DNA from: Primula veris
Lineage: Eukaryota; Streptophyta; Magnoliopsida; Ericales; Primulaceae
DNA length: 64,000 nt
Assembly (NCBI GenBank): GCA_963682055.1
Contig: OY821750.1
Span: forward strand, 9,612,501-9,676,500
Direction of reading: 5' to 3'
Positions 33,972 through 47,324 of this stretch are shown here, piece by piece. A program made the position numbers and the translations under genes. The notes under the pieces are model-generated. The model worked only from the letters and a program-made list of their open reading frames with translations. It had not been told where the DNA came from and did not search any database. Numbering within the stretch: position 1 is the stretch's first letter; each line of letters starts with the position of its first letter.

Positions 33972-34991
33972 TAGTTATTAATGAGGCTGATATTTTGTTT
34001 TAGGATTATTACTAGGATTTTGACAAGTTCACATATCGTTAATAATTAAAGTCCGGGTATATAAATAAATGGTGTAGTTACAGTTACACGTTGTTACAAC
34101 TACAAGTTTGTAAAGAAATTGATTCAATGACGTTTACATAACAGACTTAAATTTAGTTAGTAATGTTTTTGCCGTTTCATTAGTATTGGAATTAATGAGC
34201 TTATTATACACAAAGTCAAACAGTACCTTAGGAGTTTCATACCAATTTTGAAGGTTTTAGGAGGTGGTTATTAAGGCCACGAGAGTTATAAATATCATTC
34301 ATAAATTTATTATCTATACCGACTGTTTGCATTTGTATTTATGAATTGAAAGGCCACATTCATTTGTGTGAGTTAATATTTAGGAGTTACATATGAATTA
34401 GATAAGTCACATTCATTTCTAGGAGTTACATACTAATAGTGGCAGTAGTCCTTGTTTTATAAATAGTTCAAATCCATTGGTAGCTAGCATATCCTTATTA
34501 TTATGCTCATATAATGTGAGACACAAACACTGATGTATTTATATATATATACGTCACATTATATTATCCCAATACTATACTTGTATTCCATTTCCATCCT
34601 AAAAGAGCACGTATAATATATAAAGATACAAATAACAACCAACTGTAGGTTAGAAACATATATATTCGTCAAGACACTGAAGCTATATCAGAAGGTACTA
34701 GATTTTAGTTCGTTAGCCGGATCATAGTTCTTTTTGCGTTATTCAATCCGTTATATAGGTGAGTGGTTTTTCTTACTTGCTATTATAAAATCTCATTGTA
34801 TTTTCTAACAAATGTTTGCAGGCTCAAATTATATTTTCAAAATATAAAAATTATACTTGTATATATTGAATTGCATGTTGCAGGTTTTGAAAAAAGTAGT
34901 TTTTATATACGTTGATAAACGTATAGAGTTTTAAAGAGTTATTTTTTTGTGATCATTATGTTTTATATTTGGAAGTAAGTTTATAGAATAA

Positions 34992-35144
34992 AAGAGATTT
35001 GGGAAGTCCAAATCCAAAGAATAAAAAGAGATTCAGGAAGGCTGAATCCAATGAAGAAAAAGAGATTCAGGAAGGCTGAATCCAACGAAGAAAAATAGAT
35101 TCAGGAAGTCTGAATCCACCTAGGAGATTGGGAAGTCCAATCGG
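34992..35144. repeat. 34-bp tandem repeat inside the solo LTR
   Basis: About five units of AGAGATTCAGGAAGGCTGAA followed by TCCAATGAAGAAAA. The outer units are diverged (GGGAAGTCCAAATCC) and the inner ones nearly identical. Confidence 0.85.
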
Positions 35145-35683
35145 ACTTAATATTCAATTTATATTATCGTATTGATCACACCAAAAATTACAATTTTATT
35201 ATTCGTGCTTTGAGAATTTTATTAAATAAAGTATTGCTTTTGAAAGAAAATGATAAAGTGATAAAATCTAATTTCGACCATATATTATATTGCAAGGTTG
35301 CCATTCACTAAGCATTTTAGCTTACCCCTCATTTTTTTTAAATATTTGCAGGTACCTAGAGTTAAAATCGAGTTAGTCGGGATCAGCCAGATCGTCTAAG
35401 ATTTCTTTTATTTCCGCTGCTAATAAACTTCTAAGATTATGATTTCGAATGTTGTTTCTTTAGTATTACAAGATCTTATTTGAATAAGTTGCTATCGAGA
35501 TTTTGAATTTCACTTTAACTTGTTGGGTTATTCAGAAATAAGAATGAATGTTTGAAGTTAATATTTTAGAGTCTAAATTATTTATTTAATTACTTTTAAG
35601 TTATAGGCCTTCATCTAGCACGTGCCGCTGCACGTGTTATTCGGCCGTGTGACTTTTTTTTGGGTCATGGATGTTACAGGAGT

Positions 35684-36278
35684 GCCCCTCTATTGAACAA
35701 TTAACCTTAATTTATTGGGAATTAGTTGAGTTGCTTCGAGAAAATAATTAATTTATATAATATTTAATATAGACGAATATTCTTACTATCTACTTCGAAA
35801 ATTCCAGACAGTGTATAATCAAAATGTGACCAATTTAGTTACGTATGTCCAAAATTGACATTAACTTAAATTGTTACGTATATATATACCAGTTACTCCT
35901 ATAAACATCTTGACTCAGGTCTTTTAATATCATATTTTCCTATTTAAGCCTTATACTTTATTTTTCCGATTTAGGACTTTCCTGGTTCGTTCCTCTCGCG
36001 GTGATGAAACCAGAATTGTAAAATGAAAGACGGGTTTTCTATATAAAATTTGCATATCTTATATGAAGTTAATTTACGGAATGGGAATTAAAACACTAAA
36101 ATTTAAAGATTTTAATCAAAATAAATAGAAAAAATCTATTTTTTCATAATTTTTTTTTTTTCAAAATGTGAGATGTAGCCGCTGACTGTTTCTATCTAAT
36201 TACTCCCCTTCCCCACCCACCCACCCACCCACCCACCCACCCTAACTTCTTAGATCCCTTTCTCTCTATATATGTATA
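35684..36278. other. Intergenic AT-rich DNA with a CCAC microsatellite
   Basis: No gene is visible. A CCCA/CCAC tetranucleotide run of about 30 bases lies at 36213-36242. Confidence 0.55.
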
Positions 36279-36310
36279 CTAGCTTGGAAGTCACGTCCTT
36301 TCAAAGGACG
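36279..36310 (-). mobile_element. Helitron-like 3' terminus
   Basis: On the minus strand a 17-nt hairpin, CGTCCTTTGAAAGGACG (36310-36294), is followed by 11 nt and then CTAG (36282-36279), with T as the next base. This is the Helitron 3' end structure (hairpin, 10-12 nt, CTRR, then target T). The element would extend to higher coordinates. I found no matching 5' TC end and no Rep/helicase gene, so its length is unknown. Confidence 0.45.
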
Positions 36311-36478
36311 GGATTGTTTCTTAAGATCCGTTCCGTATTTTTATGGAGTTTATAGAATTAAATTTACAGTTAATCTTAAATTCTAATAAAAGAGTTGTGC
36401 ATCAACGTCGCCATATTAACCAATTATGTAAATATAGTCGTAAATAGACAATGGACATAGACATAGTTCATAGATAAT

Positions 36479-36931
36479 ATGAGTCTTCTTTTCGGGTTAC
36501 CGGGACCTTCTGGTGCAGAGGGTGTCATTAGAGATTATAATGGTAATTTGGTGATGGCCTATTCTATCTCACTTGGTACTAATACTAATAATTGTGCTGA
36601 ATTTAATGGTTTATTAGGTAGCCTTCTTATATGTCTGCAGTTAAGTGTTACGAATGTGATTATTGAGACTGATTCTTTCATTATTTGTAACTGCTGGCAT
36701 AACAAAGGAAGCCGTAGCACTAAATAATTGAATATTTGGAAAGATATTACTGTACTAATGAATTTAATTTGCAGTGATATTATACATGTTTACAGGGAGC
36801 AAGATGGTGTGGCTGACATCATATCTAAAATGGGTGCTAAAGGCGTCAATACTACTATTTCTTCCACTTTGGAATTACCTAAAAATGCTCTCTCAGTTTA
36901 TGTTAGACAAAATGGGGATTTGCAATTTTAG
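36479..36931 (+). pseudogene. RNase H-like (RVT_3 type) fragment
   Basis: The frame encodes GPSGAEGVIRDYNGN, then NNCAEFNGLL, IIETDSF, and, after an in-frame TAA at 36725-36727, DGVADIISKMGA. These are the later three of the four acidic sites of the plant RNase H-like fold found in LINE remnants and orphan genes. The first catalytic Asp region (usually DGA) is missing. With an internal stop and no N-terminus it is a dead fragment, perhaps carried by the putative Helitron that ends at 36279. Confidence 0.7.
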
Positions 36932-38088
36932 ATGGAAATAATCCTCATGCTATATTTAGTGCTAATGATGATTAATTTCAGAATCCATTGATGAGATTTA
37001 AATTTGATTTTAGGGGTGCAATATATCTTGCTACTGGAGGATTATAGCTAATGATGAGCATATATGAAGCTTTGACTTTTTAATTAGTTGTTACATTGTG
37101 CAGGTTGTACCTGCTAATCTCGACCAAATTTGTATTAAGCCGTGCTTTCAACTTTATCAATTTGAGCAAAATATATAGAACTGAACTAGAGAACTTTTAT
37201 CATTTAGTTTTTCGAAGTTGATTATCTCACTTTCGATCTTGTGTGTATTTTGTATTAAGCTGCATTATTGAGGTTTTTTGGGTTGATTAAAGCTTGAAAC
37301 GGGACCATTACCGACTTAACGATTTTGATTGTCATTATAGTGCTCTTTTGATCGCATTGACCAAGAGCTATAAGAGGTGATATAAGAATAGGATCATAAG
37401 GTGAAAAGTAGCACGTAATGAGCTCATTATCTAAAGTCGGTTTGGTCGTGTTTTTAAATTTTATTTTTCCTATTTTTTTCTCTTATTATATGGATAAGAC
37501 CTTAATGGTATGTATTGTATTTGGTTAAAAAGAAAAAAGAAAAAAGAAAATATGGAGCTTTCAAACTTGGACGAACAAATATAATCAGAGCATAAAGTGA
37601 CTATAAGACACGTCATAGTAACATTCAAGGGTGGATCTAGCATTACTATTATGTGGATCTAGCAACAAATAATTGACTAACAATCAAGCAAGAATTGAAA
37701 TTTATTCCGAACACTCGTATTATGTTTTAGTTGATGTACTGAAACTTCTGAAATCATTACAAATACTAAAGTTACAGCATAACAAATAATAAAGTGCTTA
37801 AGCTTTCCCTAGAATTTATGTTCAACTCAAAATCAGTACTATAGCAAAGCACATAATACGTGTTAATGACGGTATAAATAAATCCGTCAATAAAACTATC
37901 CTTCGTCAGAACGCATAAGAAAACCGTCAGTCATCGCTTTTTGTGTAGTGAAAGTAAACTGCTGTCTAACATATACCAGAGAAATTGGCATACGCTGCCA
38001 CATGTTTAGATCATACAGCAATGCCGTCTCCGGTATTTTGTAAGCCCAAATCGGATAAATAAAATAGGCCTCAGATACTAACTCTAAA

Positions 38089-38137
<49 letters not shown>

Positions 38138-39376
38138 TTGTTTACGATTCAAATTTAACATAGTAAAATCATTCATACACAATGAAACTTAAAAGCGTTA
38201 ATATAAGAATAGTAAAATTTCATATTTTAATTCCAATTTTTTATGAGCAAAATTACCAAATAAATCCATTATTAAGTTTAGCCCATATTTAATACAATTA
38301 AAATAAAGATTCATGTTTAGCCAATATTTAATAATACATTTTAACGAAGGCTTGTTTGGTTATCAATTTTAGATGAGGAAAAGATGCACATTCAACGAAG
38401 ATTTGTGTAGGGGTGATTCATCAACTAAAATATTTGTCTCAACCAATCATTTTTTAATAATATATTTTATTTTAACTGTAGGCCCACAATAAAATTCCTA
38501 ATCTTTTTCTATAATTTTATTAATTAGTTGGTATCATAGGATTTTGATACATGTGATCCACCAAATATTTAGTGGTGTAAACTCATAGTCTTTATATAAT
38601 GTATGTTACTATTTTTATTTAATTAAACAGTGATAAATTAACAAAATATAGCACTTTTAAAACTAATTTAATAAAAACATACCCAAAAATTTCTAATTAA
38701 CAAAAAATACTCAAAAGTTCAAACCCTAATTTGTATATTTCATACCCTTATTCCAAAAATGTATACTCTTATTTCAAAAGTTTATACCATAATTTGTATA
38801 TTTTCACATCCTTATTCCAAAAGTTTATACCATATTTCAAAAATTCATAACCTAATTCGTAGAATTCACCCTTATTTTCAAAGTGCATACCACAATTTAC
38901 AGAATTCACTTTCAACTCCATATCTTTAGTTCACGAAGTTTATACACTTATTTTTCAATCTTATACACTAGCTAACAAATTCAACCATTCCCCGTCCTTC
39001 GATCTCCAACTATCACGTCGCCGTCGTGGGGCTCTCCTTCAATAACCGTATCTCGGTCCTCATCAACGTCGAGTTTTTGACCTCACTCTACACTCTCACT
39101 GTCAACTCCGACGGATGACTCTATTTCTATTTTCACCGAATAGAGAGAGTGAGGAGCAGAGAAAAATTGAAAAGAGAGAGTGAGGAGCAGAGAAAGATTG
39201 AAAATAGAGTGTTAGCAGTAAAGACATCGAAAAGAGAATAGAAGGGGGATAGATCGGAGAGAGGTAGATTAGAGAGAGAGAGTGAGAGAATGACAGAGAG
39301 AGCGAAAAGAGATTGAGAGACATGAATGAGATTTTTTATTTTTTATTAATTATTAATTGAAAATATGGTTACGTTT
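36932..39376. other. Intergenic AT-rich DNA
   Basis: No supported gene. It contains a TA microsatellite (38091-38133), a possible CACTA-like end at about 37949 (TTTTTGTGTAGTG with GACGG words upstream), and a GA-rich stretch with a short tandem duplication (GAGAGTGAGGAGCAGAGAAA, about 39145-39200). The 73-aa minus-strand frame at 39102-39323 is low-complexity. Confidence 0.5.
38091..38133. repeat. TA dinucleotide microsatellite
   Basis: An uninterrupted AT run of about 43 bases. Confidence 0.95.
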
Positions 39377-39381
39377 ATTTT

Positions 39382-40704
39382 GTTGGTTTACGTGTACGAA
39401 ATAACAATTAAACAATAATAAAAGAGTAAAAAGAAATAAACAAAACCAGTATAATCTTTATTAATTCAGAATTGAAAACTAAAATTACAGATTACAACAT
39501 ATAGGTACTGAATAGTAATTAAAGCAAATGTTATTCAGATTATTATCAATTAATAATCTGATGTACTGAATTGCAATAAATAGAAACTACCGGATTGAAA
39601 AGTATAAACTTAACAGTCGGACTGTTCTGATTTAAATATAAATTACATGACTGAATTGAAACTATTCTAATTACATAATTAAATTACAGAATAAAATAGT
39701 ACTTTAAATAAATTACAGAAAGGTAAAAAAACAGAATTGAAAACTACAGCTAAGTACAACAAATTAAAATACTGAAATAAAAAATACAGAATTGAAAAGA
39801 CAGAAATATAAATTACATAATTTAAATGGGGAAATTAAAAGAAAGAATTAAAAGACGATGCGACTGTAAACAGTCTGCCCTTAACCGATATTCGCCCAAC
39901 CACCTTAAGGTTTCTGGTTGCGTTGGCGCTTCGATCCCAAGGTACAACGTCTCAGATGACTCACCGGAAACTGGCGACGAGTTAAGGTCGAGCTGTTGGT
40001 GGGTGGTTCTCTCTCTTTCTAAAATGCTATGGGAAAAGTATGTTGTTTTCAGAATGTGTAAAAAGTGCTTTAGCGAGTGGGGGAGAGCTGCCTTCTTATA
40101 GGCTAACCTGGAATCTCAGCCATAAATGGTCACTTAATTCAGTATTCGAAACTGCTGAATTAATGATGCAATTATTCTCATTTAATTACATCAGTTACAA
40201 GCTTGTTGGAATTTTTTGGGACTGTTTTGTTATTATTCAAAACTCTCAGACTTTCTTGGAATCAGAACCAGAACCCGAAGCAGAACATTTCCCAAGTCCC
40301 ACGCCCGCGCCCAAGACCGCGCTCGAGACCCGAGACCCGTGCCCGTGCCCGAGACTGAGACCGAACGAGCGCGCGCATGTGTGGTACACTTGCCTACACA
40401 CACACCTATGAGGCTACACACTATTATCAATCTCTAGTGGTGAATATGTATATAAACTATTCAAAATAGTTTTTCCTTTTTGATGTGGAATAATCATTTG
40501 GGTGGCTTCCCCATCCATTTGATTTTCCACTTCCTCTCCCAAAATTCAAGATTTCGTCTCTCCATTGTCCAACTTCGGAGCCAATTTCCATTCATACCCA
40601 TTGAGTATGAAGTCCAAATTTTAGATCATTCGCATGGAATTTGACCAACCTTTTGGACTCGTGACCAATTCGGAAAACATCATGTTCCATGGTTTTTTCC
40701 AACA
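39382..40704 (-). repeat. Left LTR (3' LTR in sense) of the old copia element
   Basis: 1,323 bp, TGTTGGTTTACG to CCAACA. It keeps two internal blocks missing from the right LTR (about 39827-39905 and 40045-40320) and lacks a block of about 60 bp that the right LTR has near 46690. Confidence 0.85.
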
Positions 40705-41262
40705 ATCCCCCACATGAATGCAATTGGCTCGAAAACCCATGCCCTAAATGCAAATCAAGAGAACGGCAAAAGTTCACTGTCTAAGGATAGGTAGCACACG
40801 CCTTGAACCTGCCGTAGCGTAGTTTCATTCGGAATACTGCTATTATGTAGCATAGATGCCTTGAACCCTTTAGCTTTGTGTATCCCAGCATGATACATGC
40901 ACAATGCCATTTCTACCCACGTACTAGGCCCTTTAGTTGTGGTCTATATTTGACCTGGATTGCCTTGGCTACTTCAACTAAGTGCTTTAGTGATTTAGCC
41001 CAAGCTCATCACATGGTACCGGCCTTACACACTCGTTATAGGTGGTTCCAAGTCGAAGGTGTCCTGACTCACCTTACTCGACCGTCGAGTTACTTGGATC
41101 ATTAAGAGCCTCAAGCTCACCCTTATAATGGTACAGGTCTATCACTCTGTCATCGCGAAAATGAGCTGGGAACTACTGGTTCCCGAGTGCTTTGTTCGGT
41201 TGCCCTCACAGTTCAGTTTCACTTTGAACCTAACAGGAAAGATTCCGTTTAAGTTGGGTTGC

Positions 41263-44200
41263 CTATGGGGGGGCCACCAATTTAATGGGCTTTAATCCCA
41301 TTCCGTTCGATGATGTCTCAACTCCTACTTGAGTCAAGCCTTTTGTTAATGGATCCACTATGTTGTCCTTTGATTTTACAAAATCTAAGGATACCACACC
41401 GGTGGATAACAATTCTCTTACGGATTTATGTCTCCGACGTATATGTCGAGACTTTCCATTATGCATATGATCCTGAGCCCGCGTAATAGCTGATTGATTA
41501 TCACAATGCATGCTTATTGTGAGAACAGGTTTTAGCCACATTGGAATTCCTTCCAAAAGACTTCTCAGCCAGTCTGCCTCCTTGGTTGCTAAGTCTAACG
41601 CTATGAATTCAGATTCCATAGTTGACCTTGCAATACATGTCTGTTTAGAGGATCTCCAAGACACAGCAGCTCCTCCAATTATAAACACATATCCACTCGT
41701 GGATCTTGTGCTATTGGAGTCTGATATCCAGTTGGCATTTGAGTACCCTTCCAGTACCGCTGGATATCTGGTATAGTGCAGCCCATAATCGGCTGAAAAC
41801 CTCATATATATGAGAAGTTTCATGATGGCCTTCCAGTGTTTCTTAGTCGGATTGCTGGTGTACCTGCTCAGTCTACTTACTGAGTTAGCTATGTCTGGTC
41901 TAGTGCAATTCATTATATACATGAGACTTCCTATGACCCGAGAAAACTCCAATTGATTCACACTCTTACCAAATTTTTTTTTCAGATTACAGTTGAACTT
42001 AATCGGGGTTCTCGACATCGCCTTACTGCCCTTGTCAAACTTGTCTAGTACTTGTTTAACATAATGACTTTGTGACAATGCATACCCCTCTGATGTTTTG
42101 GTAATATTCATACCAAGTATTACATCAGCTATACCCAGATCCTTCATATCGAAGTGTTGTGAGAACATTTTCTTTGTGGAGCTGATTCTATCAGTACTCC
42201 CAATTATAATCATGTCATCCACATAGAAACAGACTACGACACAGTCTCTTCCACTTCCTTTAGTGTAGACACATTTATCGCACTCATTAATGCGAAAACC
42301 GTTTGATAGCATAATTCTATCAAACTTCTCGTGCCATTGCTTTGGTGCTTGTTTGAGTCCATATAGAGACTTTACAAGTTTGCACACTTGGTGCTCTTTA
42401 CCAGGAACTACAAACCCTTCCGGTTGTTCCATGTAAATTTCTTCTTCCAGTTCTCCATTTAGAAACGCCGTCTTGACATCCATTTGATGTATTTCCATAT
42501 CAAACAAAGTTGCGAGAGCAATGATGATTCGGATAGACGTTTTCCTGGAGACAGGAGCATACGTGTCAAAATAATCGACACCTTCAGTTTTCTTGAAGCC
42601 TTTTACTACAAGTCTCGCCTTATATTTTTCAATCGTGCCGTCAACCCTTAACTTTCTCTTGAAGATTCACTTGTGATCTAGGGGCTTACATCCTGGCGGA
42701 AGATCCACTAGTTCCCAAGTGTGGTTTTGCATGATTGGCTCAATCTCATTTTGGATAGCTTCTTCTCAATATTGGGAATCCGGTGTTGACATAGCTTGTT
42801 TGTATGTCACCGGTTCACCTTCAACCATGAAGGTTAAGAAATCAGGTCCAAAAGAAGTTTCCTTCCTTGCCCTTTTGCTATGCCGAGGCTCTTCCTCTTC
42901 CTCTCTCGGTTTACTTGCCCCCACATTTCCTTCATTGTTCAACTCTTGAGTTGGTACAGATGTAGGTAATTTTCGGGAAAAGATATCTTCAAAGAAAGAG
43001 GCCTCTCGGCTTTCCATATAGGTATCTACGTGCACATCAGGATTTTTTGACTTGTGTACGAGAAACCGATATGCACTACTATTATGTGCATATCCGATGA
43101 ACACACAGTCCAACGTTTTAGGACCAATTCTCATCTTCTTAGGAGTGGGAATTAGGACCTTTGCGAGACAACACCAAACCCGCAGGTTCTTATAACTGGG
43201 TTGATGACCTTTCCATAATTCATATGGAGTCTTTTCTCGCTTCTTATGTGGTAACTTGCTTAAAACATTGTTTGCGGAAAGTATCGCTTCCCCCCACATG
43301 TTCTGGGGTAACCCAGAACTGATTAGCATAGCATTCATCATTTCCTTTAGCGTTCTATTTTTACGCTCGGCAACCCCATTTTGCTCGGGAGTGTATGGGG
43401 CTGTGGTTTGATGTATAATGCCACTTTCAGTGCATATTTGCTCAAACGGTGATTCAAATTCATCGCCTCTATCACTTCTCAATGTTTTAATTTTCTATTG
43501 AGTAGATTTTCAACTTCGGTCTTATAAAGAGCGAATTTCTCTACTGCTTCGTCTTTACTTCTCATTAAGTAAACATAACAGTATTTAGTACAATCATCTA
43601 TAAATGTGATAAAGTACTTTTTCCCTCCTCGTGTTTGTACAAACTTTAAGTCGCATACATATGTGTGTATTAGACCGAGAGGTTCACTTTCTCATTCAAC
43701 ATGTTGAAATGATGATTTCGTTAATTTTTCCTCTACACATATCTCACATTTGTGTTAATTATTAAAGACAAAATTTGGTATTAGTTTTAGTGATATTAAT
43801 TGTTTTAACGAATTATAATTCACGTGACCTAATCTACCATGCCACAAATGAAATGACTCAAATAAATAAGCAAAATTAGAATTTTTATTGGCCTCTTGGG
43901 CAACAGTCATTACATTACTAGTGCTAGCCTCAGCTTTATAACCTTTATTGGGAGCAGGTGTCCTTACATTTAACTTAAACATGCCGTTGGTCATATAGTC
44001 ACGGCCTACATAGACACCATTTTTGGTGATTACAATTTTATCAGATTGAAAAACAAGTTTGAACCCATTATTTACCATCACAGATCCGGATACCAAATTT
44101 TTACGGATATCCGGAACATGGAGCACCCCTGTCAACCTCAGCTCTTTTCCAGAGGTCATGTTCATCACCACCGTTCCTTTTCCTTCCACCTTGGAAGTTG

Positions 44201-45518
44201 CATAATTTCCCATGAAGCAGCTTTCTCCCTCTACCGCCTTGTAGGTCTTAAACATCCATCGGTTAGAGCATATGTGGCTTGTGGTGCCAGTATCCAGCCA
44301 CCACTCTTTGGGGTTGCTCCCCACGAGATTCACCTCACAGACCACAGCAATGAAGTGGTCATGATCTCGTCCTCCCTCGATCAGATGTGCCTGAGCTGGA
44401 GCTTTCCTTTTCCCCTTGCCTGTGAAGTTCTTCGGGGGGGTGGGGGGGGGGGTGGGGGGGTGGGGCTTGGGCTTAACAGTGCTTTTATTGTCATAACAGT
44501 CCGCGGCACGATGGCCGGTCCTGTTACACACAAAGCAGGTTTCCGCAAATTTCTTTGGGACAACAGCATTGCCTCCGTTGCCAAAACGTTTCTGCTTGAC
44601 GTTGAAGCTTTCGACCACATTGGCATTTTCCATCGAGATGTTAGCACCACCAACTCTCCTTACGGAGCGACGGTTGCTCACCTCGATATTGAGCTTTCCA
44701 TTGAGCCCCTCCAGCCTCATTTCCTTCCGCTTGTGCTTCAGGTAGTTTTAAAAGTCTTTCAAAGACGGTGGCAATTTCTCAATCATGAGTGCCACCTGGA
44801 AAGGCTCATTAATCACTAGCCCCTCAGCCTCAAGGCAATGGTAAATGAGTTGGAGCTCCTCAACTTGCTCCATGACACCCATACTGTCAGTCATACGGTA
44901 CTCATGAAAGTCCGTGACAACAAATCACTTTGTGCCAGCGTTATTCACTTTGTACTTGTTTTCGAGAGTTTCCCACAGCTCCTTTGCAGTAGCTTTGGGA
45001 TCGAAAACACTGAACAACGTGTCATCTAGAGCACACATGATATAGTTCTTGCATAGGTAGTAGGCATGTCTCCATGCCTCAACCGCAGAGAACGACTGCT
45101 CGTCCAGATCGTCCTCACTTAGGACGGGAGCAGTCTCCTTAAGAAACCTGGTCAGATTCAGGGTGGTGAGATAAAACAGCATCTTTTGCTGCCAACGTTT
45201 GAAGTTCTCTCCCCTGAATTTTTCCGGTTTCTCCAGATGAGAAGTCGGCAAAGTAGGCACAGCCGAATACATCGGTGCCTTGCCTTTGGCCTCAGCCTTG
45301 GCTCTAGCCGTAGCCTTGGCCCTAGCCGCTGCTTCGGCCGCAGCATCTGCCATTGCCGCAGCCGCGGAGGCCTCAGCCGCTGCAGCTACGTCATCGACGT
45401 TAGCCCCCACATTCGCATCGCCCCCAGTGTTATGGACATTTCCACCAACCACTGGGTCATGCTCACTCCCGATAGGCAACTCAATAGGCGACATGTTTGT
45501 CATCTGAAACGACAACAC
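41263..45518 (-). pseudogene. Copia gag-pol polyprotein, broken
   Basis: Pieces in sense order: gag N-terminus (45518-44925); gag CCHC knuckle CFVCNRTGHRAADC and protease WWLDTGTTSHICS with the LWHGRLGHVN pre-integrase motif (44720-43755); integrase core with RSDRGDEFE and GVAERKNRT (43482-42766); and RT with [16 protein letters not shown] and YVDDMIIIG plus RNase H with RSTSGYVF and ESEFIALD (42507-41263). The frame is lost by TAA after KDF (about 44750), TGA near 43693, a frameshift near 43490, and TGA at two expected tryptophans (about 42766 and 42668). All motifs are otherwise recognisable, so it once was autonomous. Open frames on the plus strand here (e.g. 44046-44819) are shadows. Confidence 0.9.
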
Positions 45519-45859
45519 AAAAACGTATGAGATACGTGTACAATAAATTCTATAAACAAAACACCAAAACTGAAATTTGGATTTGTAAAAGAATTTTATT
45601 TAAAACAACAACAGAAAATGAAACGGTTTCCTTTTGAATACCAATACGGTTGATATCAAAAGAATTAAAATGATTCTTATTGAATACCAATACGGTTGGT
45701 ATCAACAAGATTCTTAAAACAAAAATTAAACTGTTTGGAATTTTTCTTTGCAATTCAAATTCTAATATGATTTAGAATTGAAAATAAAAAACATTATTCC
45801 TTATAAAATAAATAATTGTATTAATACACGAAAGAAAACAACATAATATCGGTTAAGAT

Positions 45860-46851
45860 TGTTGGTTTCCGTGTACGAAATAACAATTAAACAATAATAA
45901 AGGACTAAAAAAAATAAACAAAACCAGTGTAATCTTTATTAATTCAGAATTGAAAACTGAAATTACAGATTACAACATGTAGGTACTGAATAGTAATTAG
46001 AGCAAACGTTATTCAGATTATTATCAATTAATAATCTGATGTACTGAATTGCAATAAATAGAAACTTTCAGACTGGAAAGTATAAACTTAACAGCCTGAC
46101 TGTTCTGATTTCAATATAAATTACATGACTGAATTGAAGCTATTCTAATTACAGAATTAAATTACAGAATAAAACAGTACTTTAAATAAATTACAGAAAG
46201 GTAAAAAACAGAATTGAAAACTACAGATAAGTACAACAAATTAAAATACTGAAATAAAAAATACAGAATTGAAAAGACAGAAATATAAATTACAGAATTT
46301 AAGGTTTCTGGTTGCGTTGACGCTTCGATCTCAAGGTACAACGTCTCGGATGACTCTTCGAAAACTGGCGACGAGTCAAGGTAGAGCTGTTGGTGGGTGG
46401 TTCTCTCTCTTTCTAAAATGCTATGGGAAAAGTATGTTGTCCGAGACCCGTGCCCGAGACCGAGCGAGCGCGTGTGTGGTACACTTGCTTACACACACCT
46501 ACGAGGCTATACACTATTACCACTCTCTAGTGGTGAGTATGTATATACACTATTCAAAATAGTTTTTTCTCTTTGATGTGGGATAATTATTTGGGTGGTT
46601 CCCCATCCATTTGATTTTCCACTTACTCTCCCAAAATTTCAGATTTCGTCTCTCCATGGTCCAACTTCGAAGTCAATTTCCATTCACACACATTCATCGA
46701 ATAGGTCATACGATATACCTTTTCGAAGCTTGTCACACAAGCTACTCAAACCAATTGAGTACGGAGTCTAAATTTTAGATCATTCGCATGAAATTTGACC
46801 AAAGTTTTAAACTCGTGACAAATTCGGAAAACATCATGGTTTTTTCCAACA
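45860..46851 (-). repeat. Right LTR (5' LTR in sense) of the old copia element
   Basis: 992 bp, TGTTGGTTTCCG to CCAACA, with two deletions relative to the left LTR. Confidence 0.85.
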
Positions 46852-46856
46852 AATTT

Positions 46857-47324
46857 CTCTACTAAAAGAGTATAAATAATTTAATAATTTACATAGCTAG
46901 TAAAAAGACAGGCTCTAAACTAATTGGTGGAACAAATCTAGTGCTTTGGTCAGCAATACACAGAAGACGTCCCTGTCATATACGAATTATGCGGCAAAGG
47001 AATGGACATTTATGACATTATTATGGATTTATGCTCTTGTCACATTTAGGTAAAGCCAGCATTCTAAAGAAAGGACCAAAGATATGACCAAGATTCTTTT
47101 TATAATAATAGAGATTGAGTTATTTAACACAGAATTGATGTGCTTCAATACTTTTTGCTACCTTTTTTTTAATCACTACTTATAACGTGTGCATTTGATA
47201 AGCTCAAAACTTGATTCTAATTTCTTTATTGTTTGAAGTACCAGGAAAATGGTAACAGTATTTGAATTGTTACAGAAGAAGAAAACAAATTCACAGGAAA
47301 TGTATAAATACATAATGCAAAAGT
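46857..47324. other. Intergenic AT-rich DNA
   Basis: No gene or repeat recognised. Confidence 0.4.

Larger units (their letters stand above)
33897..35678. mobile_element. Solo LTR (1,782 bp)
   Basis: It begins TGTAAAACCCC and ends GGATGTTACA, with the 5-bp duplication GGAGT on both sides (33892-33896, 35679-35683). The start sequence does not recur inside, so this is a single LTR left after recombination rather than a short two-LTR element. A TATA-like TATATAAATAAA lies near 34056. It contains a TA microsatellite and a 34-bp tandem array. I could not assign a family. Confidence 0.85.
39382..46851 (-). mobile_element. Old, degenerate Ty1/copia retrotransposon
   Basis: LTRs at 39382-40704 and 45860-46851 both begin TGTTGGTTT and end CCAACA. 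Flanks TATTT and AATTT differ at one of five bases. The LTRs differ in length (1,323 against 992 bp) because of indels of about 90, 280 and 60 bp, and have many substitutions. The sense strand is minus. A polypurine stretch (ATGTGGGGGAT) adjoins the 3' LTR at 40705. No initiator-Met primer site is recognisable beside 45860. The polyprotein is broken by nonsense changes and at least one frameshift. Confidence 0.88.

Noticed and set aside
37870..37950. Fourth CACTA-type MITE
   Set aside because: Only a right-end-like TTTTTGTGTAGTG and a few GACGG words; no left end or target duplication found.
44046..44819. Plus-strand 257-aa frame
   Set aside because: Antisense shadow of the degenerate copia gag/protease region.
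45280..45507. Ala-rich plus-strand frame
   Set aside because: Reverse of the Ala-rich copia gag N-terminus.
45838..45859. Primer-binding site of the old copia element
   Set aside because: The sequence beside the LTR does not resemble the initiator Met complement; ACCAATACGGTT words at 45640-45700 are too far away.
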